From assembly GCF_014349235.1 (NCBI RefSeq), contig NZ_JACSOH010000003.1, positions 124,001 through 188,000 on the forward strand: DNA of 64,000 nucleotides, given 5' to 3'. This document shows, piece by piece, positions 9,000 through 16,911 of this stretch (the first letter of the stretch is position 1; every line of letters begins with the position of its first letter). The notes beneath the pieces were generated by a model that saw only the letters and a list, made by a program, of their open reading frames with translations, was not told where the DNA came from and ran no database searches. Source of the stretch: Cytophaga sp. FL35. GTDB lineage: Bacteria; Bacteroidota; Bacteroidia; Flavobacteriales; Flavobacteriaceae. Made by a program: the position numbers and the translations under genes.

Positions 9000-10073
9000 C
9001 TATGGTGTAAAATCGGGGTTGGCAATAAATTGCTGATCGGAAAGGGTCAGTAAAAATGCGATTAAATCCTGCTTATCATTTTCCGTGAGCTGAACACCTC
9101 CTTGAGCTACTTTTTTCATCAATGGGTCAATTGTCTCCGAAGGTTGAAGCCCTTCGCTATAAAAATCTATTACTTCCTTCAACGTTTCAAATCTTCCATC
9201 ATGCATGTAAGGTGCTGTAAAGGCCAGATTTCTAAGGGAAGGTGTTTTAAATTTACCATTATCGGCGGGATCACCTGAAACTTTACCTAATCCTACATCT
9301 ACAAAGGCACTATCCAAACCATTGTTATGGAAAATATTATCGGTCCATAAGGGGTTGTTTGGATTGCCATGGCAATGAAAGCAGTCTCCCCTAGTTTCAT
9401 CTAAAAAAACGGCCAGACCGTTTTCCTCCTCTTGGGTCAATTCTATTTCTCCCCTTAGACTTTGATCAAACTTGGAATTGGAAGAAATCAAGGTACGCTC
9501 AAATTGTGCAATGGCACGAGAAACCTTTATACTGTCTATTCCTTCTTCACCAAACGCTTTCTGAAACAATACCGGATATTCTTTAGACGCCGCCAAATCG
9601 TTCACAACCCTTTCCCAAGTGTTGCCCATCTCCTTAATGTCCGTAACCGGATGAAAGACTTGACGCTCCAAACCAAAGGCCGAACCATCCCAAAAAAAAC
9701 GCTCGTCATAGTTCCAAGCAAGATTGAACAACGGCATGGAATTACGCGTTCCCTTTGCCCCTGCTACTCCCTCACTAAAAGTTTCTTTATCCGTAAAGGC
9801 GTTTATGGGCATATGACAATCTGCACAGGATATGGATTGGTCAACCGAAAGCAAGGGGTCAAAGAATAGCTTTTTTCCCAAAGCTATCCCCTCCTTTGTA
9901 AGTGGGTTGTTTGGCGGGATAACCGGGTCCAAAATGGCGTTGCTAAAAAACTCTGGAATATCCAAAGATACAGGAGTTGGCTCATATACCACATATTCTT
10001 CTTCAGGCTCCACCTGGTCCTTAGAGCAAGCCAATGCAGCCAAAACTCCTATGTAGCAAATTATCCTTTTCAA
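9000..10073 (-). CDS. Diheme cytochrome c peroxidase-like lipoprotein (MbnH/MauG/CcpA superfamily)
   Basis: The protein has two c-heme sites, CADCH at residues 83-87 and CFHCH at 231-235, and the family motif TAPYMHDGRFETLKEV near 286-301. These mark a bacterial diheme peroxidase or MauG-like oxidase. No ATG precedes the signal peptide. I use the TTG at 10071-10073, giving MKRIICYIGVLAALAC with a lipidation cysteine at 16; a second TTG at 10101-10103 would add ten residues and overlap the MbnP gene. It directly follows an MbnP gene. In the known MbnH-MbnP pair, the diheme enzyme oxidises a tryptophan of MbnP to kynurenine to make a copper site, so the same job is inferred here. A plain peroxide-scavenging role remains possible. 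Confidence 0.88.
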   Translation of the reverse strand: MKRIICYIGVLAALACSKDQVEPEEEYVVYEPTPVSLDIPEFFSNAILDPVIPPNNPLTKEGIALGKKLFFDPLLSVDQSISCADCHMPINAFTDKETFSEGVAGAKGTRNSMPLFNLAWNYDERFFWDGSAFGLERQVFHPVTDIKEMGNTWERVVNDLAASKEYPVLFQKAFGEEGIDSIKVSRAIAQFERTLISSNSKFDQSLRGEIELTQEEENGLAVFLDETRGDCFHCHGNPNNPLWTDNIFHNNGLDSAFVDVGLGKVSGDPADNGKFKTPSLRNLAFTAPYMHDGRFETLKEVIDFYSEGLQPSETIDPLMKKVAQGGVQLTENDKQDLIAFLLTLSDQQFIANPDFTP

Positions 10074-10092
10074 AAAAATAGTATTATACCGT

Positions 10093-10863
10093 TCAATCCT
10101 CAACTAATGAGAATACATTCTGGCCGTTATGGAACATCATCACCTGGGCATCAAAATTTGGCATCATCATGGAGTGTAATTCGTTTAAATTCCATTGAAC
10201 CGGATTTTTAAACCATTCAGAAACATCCATGGATAGCTTCAGTTCTTCTTGCCCCCTTATAGTAACAGGCCCAAGATTGACTGTAAAAAACGTATCCTGA
10301 AATACGGGTTCATCCCCAGAATTATCCACCGCTTTTATAGCATGGTATTGATATCCTGTTTCCACCTGACTTTCATTGATAAACTTACCTTCCAATTGCA
10401 TAAAATGATAACCGCCACCCAACATTTCGGGCACGTTCCACAGAGCAGTGTTCAAATCTGGATAAATACCCGAAAGATTATCTTCATTGTCAAATCCAAA
10501 AGTGAAAGAAATATTATTATAGGTATCGGGAGGAATACTATCGGATATTTCAATAACCAATGTTTCCTCCTTGGTTATATCTACCAGATAATAATCCTTC
10601 AATTCAACAATAGTTCCATCTTGCTTTTCGAGAGTGACATCACTAATCAAATACCGAAGCCGTTCTATACTCATTTTTTCCCCATTTGCATTTTCATACT
10701 TAATGGTATTTAAATCTGTCATGGCAATTGTTTCACCGTCCCAACTATGTTGCATTTTAAGGGATACTGAAACGTTGGCCTCTTCATCTATTAAATCTTC
10801 ATCATTACTGCAACCAAACATCAACAAACAGCCCAATGTGCAGTATAAAATAAATTTTCTCAT
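10093..10863 (-). CDS. MbnP family copper-binding-type lipoprotein
   Basis: The 256-residue protein begins with a lipoprotein signal peptide whose lipidation cysteine is Cys18 (LLMFGCSNDE). It then shows the MbnP domain: KMQHSWDGETI near 36-46, IERLRYLISDVTL, LKDYYLVDIT, and ALWNVPEMLGGGYHFMQLEG. MbnP proteins bind copper through histidines and a kynurenine made from tryptophan by the partner diheme enzyme. His39, Trp41 and the Trp in ALWNVPEM are residues to examine. It lies 10 bp behind the propeller lipoprotein gene and 19 bp before the diheme gene. Copper binding is inferred from family and neighbour, not shown by the sequence itself. Confidence 0.85.
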   Translation of the reverse strand: MRKFILYCTLGCLLMFGCSNDEDLIDEEANVSVSLKMQHSWDGETIAMTDLNTIKYENANGEKMSIERLRYLISDVTLEKQDGTIVELKDYYLVDITKEETLVIEISDSIPPDTYNNISFTFGFDNEDNLSGIYPDLNTALWNVPEMLGGGYHFMQLEGKFINESQVETGYQYHAIKAVDNSGDEPVFQDTFFTVNLGPVTIRGQEELKLSMDVSEWFKNPVQWNLNELHSMMMPNFDAQVMMFHNGQNVFSLVED

Positions 10864-10873
10864 CTCTGAATTA

Positions 10874-12304
10874 TTAATCTATAACCTCCTCCCTTATAGT
10901 GATTAAGAGGGCGTCCGTAAATCCTTTATTAACATCAATATCGCCGTCATTGCTGGCGGACTCCCCCACTACCACAACATTTCCATTCTGTAATTGCGTA
11001 ACATCATAAGCAACATCTATTTGGGAACCTCCTATACTTTCTTGCCATACCACATCACCAACATCATCAATTTGAATTATCCATGCATCGTTTTGTCCTT
11101 TGTTCGCTTGCAAATCCCCATCGGCACTTCTGGAACTTCCGGTAATTAGAAATCCTTCTTCATTAGTCTTTGAAACACTCCTGGCCGCATCAAAACCACT
11201 ACCACCATAGGTGCGTTCCCATATCAAATCACCTTCCAAAGTAATTTGTACGGCCCAAACATCTGCGGCCCCTTTATTGCTAGTCACCTGTTGATCGCTG
11301 CTACGGGTATCGCCTACAATCAAATAGTTACCGTCCTTAGCTGCCACTATCGCATGCGGCTCGTCTATTTCACTACCTCCGTAATTTTTCTCCCAAATTA
11401 ATTCGCCGATTTCAGAAATACGAACCACCCAAAAATCATAGGTACCTCTATTGGATGAAATATCCACATCAAAACTATCGGATGAACCGGCTATTAAAAA
11501 ACCACCCTCTTCCAATTCTATGACTGCATTGGCGGTATCCGTAAAAGTTCCACCATAATAATTACTCCATTGCAATTCTCCCAGCGCATCCAATTTTACG
11601 GCCCAATAATCACCTCCTGCATGATTTTTTGCGGTACTGATCCCCTGCCCTTCAGAAGCGGTAACATCCAACACTCCCACTAACATATAACCACCGTCCT
11701 GAGTTTCTATAACAGAAATACCTTCATCCCTACCTTTAAATCCATAGGATTTCTGCCACTGCAAGTTGCCATCAGCATCTGTTTTTAAAAGCCAATAGTC
11801 TAAAGAACCAGCATTTGAACTAGCGTCCCCATCCGCACTTTCACTAAATCCCAATAATAAGAATCCCCCGTCTTTGGATTGTATAATTTCGTTTCCCCGA
11901 TCATTTAGACTACCTCCATAGGATTTTTGCCACTGTAACTCACTAAGGGAATTGAACTTTAGCAACCAATAATCAAAATCTGTGGTTTCCTTGTTATCTA
12001 TATCACCATCATTACTTTGCACATAACCCAAAACCGCAAACCCTCCATCTTGGGTGCCTACAATTGATTTTAAATTCTCATTTAAACTACCCCCGTAAGA
12101 ATCCACATTCACCGTACGCTGAGTGGTGGGTTCCGGTTCGGGCTTTGGCAGTGGATTTGAGTTCGACCCAGTAGCATTTCCTTCATCTGACGAACAGGAA
12201 GCCAAGAGCATAAGGATGAAAATTAGGAATCCAATCAAGCCGAACGTACCTTGGCAGATTCTTGAAAAGAGGTCATTATATCGGAAAAGAACTTTATTAG
12301 GCAT
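10874..12304 (-). CDS. Lipoprotein with seven-fold repeat, predicted seven-bladed beta-propeller
   Basis: The 476-residue protein has a hydrophobic leader ending in LLASC (Cys37), so it should be lipid-anchored. The mature part holds seven repeats of about 55-60 residues. Each begins near YGGS or a variant, has a DGGFLLLG-like strand and an ADGD or SNKG turn, and ends DYWLLKxxxxGxLxWQKS. This is a beta-propeller, resembling the delta-60-type repeats often seen in secreted Bacteroidota proteins. The ATG at 12302-12304 shares its A with the stop codon of the upstream LVIVD gene, implying translational coupling. It precedes the MbnP gene by 10 bp. No enzymatic motif is visible; a surface scaffold or binding role is inferred. 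Confidence 0.8.
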   Translation of the reverse strand: MPNKVLFRYNDLFSRICQGTFGLIGFLIFILMLLASCSSDEGNATGSNSNPLPKPEPEPTTQRTVNVDSYGGSLNENLKSIVGTQDGGFAVLGYVQSNDGDIDNKETTDFDYWLLKFNSLSELQWQKSYGGSLNDRGNEIIQSKDGGFLLLGFSESADGDASSNAGSLDYWLLKTDADGNLQWQKSYGFKGRDEGISVIETQDGGYMLVGVLDVTASEGQGISTAKNHAGGDYWAVKLDALGELQWSNYYGGTFTDTANAVIELEEGGFLIAGSSDSFDVDISSNRGTYDFWVVRISEIGELIWEKNYGGSEIDEPHAIVAAKDGNYLIVGDTRSSDQQVTSNKGAADVWAVQITLEGDLIWERTYGGSGFDAARSVSKTNEEGFLITGSSRSADGDLQANKGQNDAWIIQIDDVGDVVWQESIGGSQIDVAYDVTQLQNGNVVVVGESASNDGDIDVNKGFTDALLITIREEVID

Positions 12305-13566
12305 CAATCACTTTTAGCAACAACGAACAACCCCGAATTTATATCACTGATCAAAATTTTGTTGCTTTCGAAATAAGGGTATGTACTCCAGACCCCATTG
12401 AAGCTAGCAGAATTATTGGTTGGATAGGTATCAAAGAAACCTGTTTCTACCATGGATTCTTCTCCAATACCCGATATATCCAAAACCCGTAATCCCGCGG
12501 TATAATTTGCAAGAAAAAAGCTGTCTCCTTTCACATAACCGTTGTGGTCAATAGCGTCTGTGGGACCGGTATAACTAGTGTGCAACACGGGATTATCCAA
12601 ATCCAATAAATCAAAAACCAAGGTTCTGGTAGGAAACCCAAAAGTTTGTTCATCCAGTTCATCTCCAAGTATGAAGTAACGCTGATCTTCAGTAAACCAG
12701 CCTTGATGGGTATACCTGGTGTTGGAATATTGAATGGTGCTAATTTCAAAAGGAGTGTTTTTATCCGTAAAATCTGCTATGACCACTTCATCCTCATTTG
12801 CTCCTATGAAAATTTCCTTGCCAATATAATCGGAATCTGGCCCTTGATAGGTGACCACTTGTGCATCATGACAATATCCACTTTCACTGTAACCACCGGA
12901 ACCAATAGGGTTTTTGGGATCAGATACATCAATAAAATGGGCACCGCCCAAATAGATATCATTACGGGCCGTACCCACTGGATAGGCAAAGCCACTGTCT
13001 TCATTGATTACAATATTGTGGGCATTGCCAAAACCGGTGTACCGTGCATCGGATTCAAATACTACAGGAGGGTTGTTAACTTCCCTCAATTTGGTAAGGT
13101 CAAATACCTGCATCCCATGTGCGGTTGCTTCCGAAACTATAAACGCATGGTTTGCATACACTTTTATATCCCTCCATGTACTAGATTCCGTAGCCGTGGG
13201 CAATTTGCCCAAATAAAGGAGATTGTCCGCATCTGAAACATCAACAAAGGCCGTTCCGTTATCAAGCCCCATTATTGCATATTCCTTGCCGGTTTCAGAA
13301 TCGGTCCAACCCCAGACATCATTACCAAAAGAGGCATCAAATACCTCCATCGAAACTTTACCCAATAAATCATAGCCGTTACAGGGATATATACCGGCCA
13401 TACCATTCTCGCAGGGTGCGAAACCTTCCTCTTGCTGATTTGGAGTAGGTACTTCCCCATCCATCATTTCGTCAGGGAACACACCATCTATAGTATCATT
13501 GCTGGAACAACCTGTTTGGAAAACCAGAGAAAAGACCAAAAGAAAAAGTGCAGCTATTCTTTTCAT
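12304..13566 (-). CDS. Choice-of-anchor B / LVIVD-repeat lipoprotein
   Basis: The 420-residue protein starts with a lipoprotein signal peptide with lipidation at Cys20 (LVFQTGCSSN). It continues with the choice-of-anchor B pattern: GIYPCNGYDLLGKV, DVWGWTDSETGKEYAIMGLDNGTAFVDVSD, STWRDIKVYANHAFIVSEA and AHNIVINEDSGFAYPVGT. These are LVIVD-type repeats that form a propeller. Function in the family is unknown. It is the first gene of the four-lipoprotein minus-strand operon that ends with the MbnP and diheme genes. Its start lies 146 bp from the divergent thiL. Confidence 0.88.
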   Translation of the reverse strand: MKRIAALFLLVFSLVFQTGCSSNDTIDGVFPDEMMDGEVPTPNQQEEGFAPCENGMAGIYPCNGYDLLGKVSMEVFDASFGNDVWGWTDSETGKEYAIMGLDNGTAFVDVSDADNLLYLGKLPTATESSTWRDIKVYANHAFIVSEATAHGMQVFDLTKLREVNNPPVVFESDARYTGFGNAHNIVINEDSGFAYPVGTARNDIYLGGAHFIDVSDPKNPIGSGGYSESGYCHDAQVVTYQGPDSDYIGKEIFIGANEDEVVIADFTDKNTPFEISTIQYSNTRYTHQGWFTEDQRYFILGDELDEQTFGFPTRTLVFDLLDLDNPVLHTSYTGPTDAIDHNGYVKGDSFFLANYTAGLRVLDISGIGEESMVETGFFDTYPTNNSASFNGVWSTYPYFESNKILISDINSGLFVVAKSD

Positions 13567-13677
13567 GCCATCTTAATTTTTAATAAAGATATTACTTAGC
13601 CCAAAACAATCTATAAAATTATAACCAATTGTAGTCCAATGGATACCCACAATAATTATTCCTAAAACTACAATTGG

Positions 13678-13707
13678 TTTGTACAATATAAATTAACTGT
13701 ACTTTTG
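13678..13707 (+). promoter_or_regulatory. thiL promoter, nearly leaderless
   Basis: TTTG at 13678-13681, 18 bp, then TACTTTTG at 13700-13707 match the flavobacterial -33/-7 consensus. The thiL ATG is at 13712, only 4 bp after the -7 element. The mRNA would therefore start at or within a few bases of the ATG and lack a leader. Confidence 0.65.
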
Positions 13708-13711
13708 TGGC

Positions 13712-14761
13712 ATGCTAGAAGATAAAGAACAAAAGAGAACTTCCTTGGATAATCTTGGGGAGTTTGGACTTATAGAACACTTGACGGAAAATTTTAACCT
13801 AAGCCATTCTTCTTCCAAAGTAGGTATTGGCGATGATGCCGCTGTTTTGGACTACACGGATGAAAAAACCGTCCTAACTACCGACATGTTGGTGGAGGGT
13901 GTTCATTTTGATTTGAGCTATATGCCCTTAAAGCATTTGGGTTATAAGGCCGTAATGGTAAATCTTTCCGATGTTTACGCCATGAACGCCATGGCCACCC
14001 AAATAACCGTTTCCATAGCTGTGAGCAACCGTTTTCCTTTGGAAGCCTTGGAAGAGCTTTATTCCGGTATCGACTTGGCCTGTAAGCTTTACAATGTAGA
14101 TTTAGTGGGAGGGGATACTACTTCCTCAACAAAAGGCATGCTCATAAGCGTTACCGCTCTAGGTCAAGTCCAAGACCACAAAATCGCCTACCGATCGGGT
14201 GCAAAGCCCAATGACCTTTTGGTAGTAAGCGGTGATTTAGGAGGAGCCTATCTTGGACTACAAGTTTTAGAGCGGGAAAAGGAAGTCTTTAAGGTAAATC
14301 CCAATAATCAGCCAGACCTTTCCCCTTACACCTATATAGTAGAAAGACAGTTAAAACCTGAGGCTAGAAAAGATGTGGTCGAGTTATTGGAAAAGCTAGA
14401 GGTTCAACCTACTTCTATGATCGATATAAGCGATGGACTTTCTTCTGAGATCTTACATTTGAGTAAAAGTAGCAAGGTTGGTTGCAATCTTTTTGAGGAT
14501 AAAATTCCCTTAGATCCTACGGTAATTTCTGCCTGTGAGGAATTTAAAATGGACAGTACTATGGTAGCTCTCAGCGGGGGTGAAGACTACGAATTGCTAT
14601 TCACCATTGACCAAAAAGATTTTGAAAAAATTAAGGGCAACCCGCATTTAACGGTTATTGGTCATATGACCGAAGAAAAGGAAGGCAATCATTTAATTAC
14701 AAGGGCGAACACTAAAATTCCTATTAGCGCTCAGGGATGGAATTCTTTTAAGGAAGAATAA
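13712..14761 (+). CDS. thiL: Thiamine-monophosphate kinase
   Basis: ThiL phosphorylates thiamine monophosphate to thiamine pyrophosphate with ATP, the last step of cofactor synthesis. The 349-residue protein has the AIR-synthetase-like motifs GIGDDAAVLDY near residues 38-48, TTDMLVEGVHFDL, LVGGDTTSS, and DISDGLSSEILHL, ending with LSGGEDYELLFT. Length is usual for the family. It is transcribed alone on the plus strand, divergent from the four-lipoprotein operon. Confidence 0.95.
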   Translation: MLEDKEQKRTSLDNLGEFGLIEHLTENFNLSHSSSKVGIGDDAAVLDYTDEKTVLTTDMLVEGVHFDLSYMPLKHLGYKAVMVNLSDVYAMNAMATQITVSIAVSNRFPLEALEELYSGIDLACKLYNVDLVGGDTTSSTKGMLISVTALGQVQDHKIAYRSGAKPNDLLVVSGDLGGAYLGLQVLEREKEVFKVNPNNQPDLSPYTYIVERQLKPEARKDVVELLEKLEVQPTSMIDISDGLSSEILHLSKSSKVGCNLFEDKIPLDPTVISACEEFKMDSTMVALSGGEDYELLFTIDQKDFEKIKGNPHLTVIGHMTEEKEGNHLITRANTKIPISAQGWNSFKEE

Positions 14762-14778
14762 ACCAAAAGGTACTAAAT

Positions 14779-14864
14779 AAAAAAATTCCCGAAAAGGCAA
14801 GCCTAACATACTGTTGTGGGGCGAACGACAGTGGAGAACGAGGTTGCTACTATTTTTCGGGAAT
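14779..14864 (-). ncRNA. Nested-stem structured RNA ending in a terminator
   Basis: An outer 11-bp stem pairs 14785-14795 (ATTCCCGAAAA) with 14854-14864. Inside it, GCAAgCCT at 14797-14804 pairs with AGGTTGC at 14841-14847. At the core, ACTGTTGT at 14810-14817 pairs with ACGACAGT at 14825-14832, leaving a GGGGCGA loop. On the minus strand the outer stem is followed by a run of seven T (A at 14779-14785), so it can act as an intrinsic terminator for the small gene at 14938-15156. The 47-base insert between the outer arms is far larger than a normal terminator loop, suggesting a structured RNA or 3'UTR element. A second hairpin (AAATCCTGA / TCAGGATTT) lies at 14870-14899. Confidence 0.5.
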
Positions 14865-14937
14865 AAGTTAAAATCCTGAAACCCTAGAGCTCAGGATTTG
14901 GGTGCCAAAGCATAGTTAACGCTGAATCAAGTTCAGG

Positions 14938-15156
14938 TTAGGCTGCATGTTTTGCTGCCCTATGTCTCTTCTGGAATATATTTTCCAATGTTTTATTGAT
15001 ATCTTGAAGCTCCGGGGTTAGATTGGACAAATTGCCACTTACATCTGTTGTTACCTCTTTTCCACAATGAATGCATTTATATTCTTTAATGTGCAATGTC
15101 ACTTCTTTTGAAACCGCGTAGTGGTGCCCAAATAGGCTGCAAAAAATTTTTTTCAT
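14938..15156 (-). CDS. Small zinc-ribbon-like protein of unknown function
   Basis: The 72-residue protein opens with MKKIFCSLFGHHYAVSKEVT and has one CxxC pair in KCIHCGKEVTTD near residues 33-41. Together with the N-terminal Cys6 and His11-His12 this could bind one zinc ion. The C-terminal half (LTPELQDINKTLENIFQKRH) looks like an amphipathic helix. Similar short proteins recur across Flavobacteriaceae, but I know of no function. It stands alone on the minus strand, and its transcript probably ends at the structured element at 14779-14864. Confidence 0.7.
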   Translation of the reverse strand: MKKIFCSLFGHHYAVSKEVTLHIKEYKCIHCGKEVTTDVSGNLSNLTPELQDINKTLENIFQKRHRAAKHAA

Positions 15157-15419
15157 GGTTGTAGGTTTAAAAACGCATCAGTGGTCTTTGGGGTAACCGC
15201 TTGGTGCTTTTGGTCAAAAATTTGGTCGATATACAAAGTGGTTTAAAACACTTTCTATCAACAACGGCCTCACTTCTTTTTTTATTGGATATATTATTTA
15301 AGTTTCATCACATTTTCGATGAACTACACAAATAACAGGGATTCGGAAAGGTTTTTCCGACAAAACGTATGCTTCGCCCATGAAATTAAACTCAGATATT
15401 TATCATCAACATTCCATAG

Positions 15420-15427
15420 TATATTTG
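15420..15427 (+). promoter_or_regulatory. -7 promoter element of brnQ
   Basis: TATATTTG matches TAnnTTTG and ends 14 bp before the double ATG at 15442-15447. It would start transcription about 8 bp before the first of them. This decides against an upstream in-frame start at 15319. Confidence 0.55.
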
Positions 15428-15441
15428 CTTCATTATACTAT

Positions 15442-16731
15442 ATGATGGAACTTAAAATTTCAACCAAGGAAACGCTTGTAACTGCCTTTGCCTTATTTTC
15501 CCTATTTTTTGGAGCGGGCAACCTCATTTTGCCCCCACTTCTTGGGTTTAACTCGGGAAGTGCCTGGTGGTTAGTTACCATAGGTTTCTGTGTGTCGGCA
15601 GTATTGGTACCAATGCTTGGTATTTTGGCACATGCCAAATTACAAGGCACCATATTCGACTTTGGCAAGAAAGTATCGTCATCATTTAGCTTGGCCTACT
15701 CATTTTTGATTTACGCTATTTCCGTTAGTCTACCTTCGCCAAGAACAGCCTCGGTAACACATGAAATGGCCATTGCCCCCATTTTCAACACCCCATCTTG
15801 GGTAACAAGTGTGATTTATTTTTCGTTGGTATTTATTTTTGTGATCAATAGGTCCAAACTATTGAATATTCTAGGTAAGGCCCTCACTCCTGCCATCATC
15901 ATAATCCTACTGGGAATCATTGGTATTGCCTCCTTTGGTCTAGAGTTTAATTTTGGTGATGTTGCTTTGGGAAGTCCGTTTTCAGAAGGTATTTTGGAGG
16001 GATATCAAACTTTTGACGCTATTGGAGCGGTAGTAGTGGGTGCTGTTGTAATTATTTCCGTTAGCCTACAGAAGAAAGATGCCCCTTATGAAGAAAAGAA
16101 ACTCCTCATCAGGAGGGCAGGTTTTTTGGCAGGCTTGGGTCTTTTCCTATTATACGCGGGTCTCATTTTTACTGGTGCCATCATGCATGGTTCATTTGAA
16201 TCTTCGGTTACTCGGACAGCGCTGTTAAATGGCATAAGTTTAAAGACCTTGGGAAGCTTTGGTCAACTATCTTTAAGCATTTTAGTGAGTTTGGCCTGTT
16301 TTACTACTGCAGTTGGAATTGTTACCGGTACATCGGATTTTCTTCAATCAAGGTTTACGGATTCAACATTCGTTTATAAAGTAACAGCATTTTTTGGATG
16401 CGTCTTAGGAGTTTTAATGGGGCAATTTAATGTGGCCTATATTATTGCCGTTGCCTTACCGGCGCTCATGTTCATATACCCCATTACCATTGTTCTGATA
16501 TTACTGAATGTTGTGCCGGACAGGTATGCGTCCCCCATAGTATTTAGGGCCGTGGTAATAACCACTATACTTTTTAGTATACCGGATTTCCTTGGAAGTT
16601 TAGGCTTAAAAGAATCTTTGATCAGCTTACAAGGTTACATTCCATTAAGTACCTATAGTTTGGGATGGGTGTTACCCGCAGTAGTGGTTTTTCTATTAAG
16701 TAATTTTTTGAGCAATCTACCTAAAAGTTAA
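15442..16731 (+). CDS. brnQ: Branched-chain amino acid transport system II carrier protein
   Basis: BrnQ/LIVCS proteins are inner-membrane cation symporters for leucine, isoleucine and valine. The product (429 residues from 15442) has about twelve hydrophobic segments and the family start ALFSLFFGAGNLILPPLLG, with PSPRTASVTHEM in the second quarter and SDFLQSRF late. Tandem ATGs at 15442 and 15445 are both possible starts. An in-frame start at 15319 would add 41 non-hydrophobic residues and place the ATG upstream of the promoter element, so I reject it. The stop overlaps the convergent 57-codon gene by 4 bp. Confidence 0.92.
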   Translation: MMELKISTKETLVTAFALFSLFFGAGNLILPPLLGFNSGSAWWLVTIGFCVSAVLVPMLGILAHAKLQGTIFDFGKKVSSSFSLAYSFLIYAISVSLPSPRTASVTHEMAIAPIFNTPSWVTSVIYFSLVFIFVINRSKLLNILGKALTPAIIIILLGIIGIASFGLEFNFGDVALGSPFSEGILEGYQTFDAIGAVVVGAVVIISVSLQKKDAPYEEKKLLIRRAGFLAGLGLFLLYAGLIFTGAIMHGSFESSVTRTALLNGISLKTLGSFGQLSLSILVSLACFTTAVGIVTGTSDFLQSRFTDSTFVYKVTAFFGCVLGVLMGQFNVAYIIAVALPALMFIYPITIVLILLNVVPDRYASPIVFRAVVITTILFSIPDFLGSLGLKESLISLQGYIPLSTYSLGWVLPAVVVFLLSNFLSNLPKS

Positions 16732-16901
16732 TTAAGGCTGTCCGTCCCTTTCTTCTTAGAATAATAGTAGAATAGGTAGGCCACAACCAGCAAAACCAAA
16801 AAAGGTAAGTAAGTTCCAATAACCACTCCAATTTCATAGGAACTGTCAGGTGCTTCTTCCATCTTTTTTTGTATTTCCGAAACATCTTGAAGAGCCAACA
16901 T
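16728..16901 (-). CDS. 57-residue single-pass membrane protein, unknown function
   Basis: This short gene encodes MLALQDVSEIQKKMEEAPDS, then a hydrophobic segment about residues 24-47 (containing VVIGTYLPFLVLLVVAYLF), then a basic tail YYYSKKKG. The pattern fits one membrane helix with a periplasmic or lumenal N-terminus and a cytoplasmic C-terminus. It follows xth by 10 bp on the same strand, so it is probably the last gene of the pepP-xth unit. Its last codons overlap the brnQ stop codon on the other strand. I recall similar small proteins in other Flavobacteriia, sometimes misnamed adenylosuccinate synthetase; no function is known to me. Confidence 0.72.
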   Translation of the reverse strand: MLALQDVSEIQKKMEEAPDSSYEIGVVIGTYLPFLVLLVVAYLFYYYSKKKGTDSLN

Positions 16902-16911
16902 ACAAAGGAAA

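Noticed and set aside
10874-12260. Tandem DNA repeat in the propeller gene.
   Set aside because: The repeat is at the protein level (seven blades); the DNA copies have diverged and are not a repeat array.
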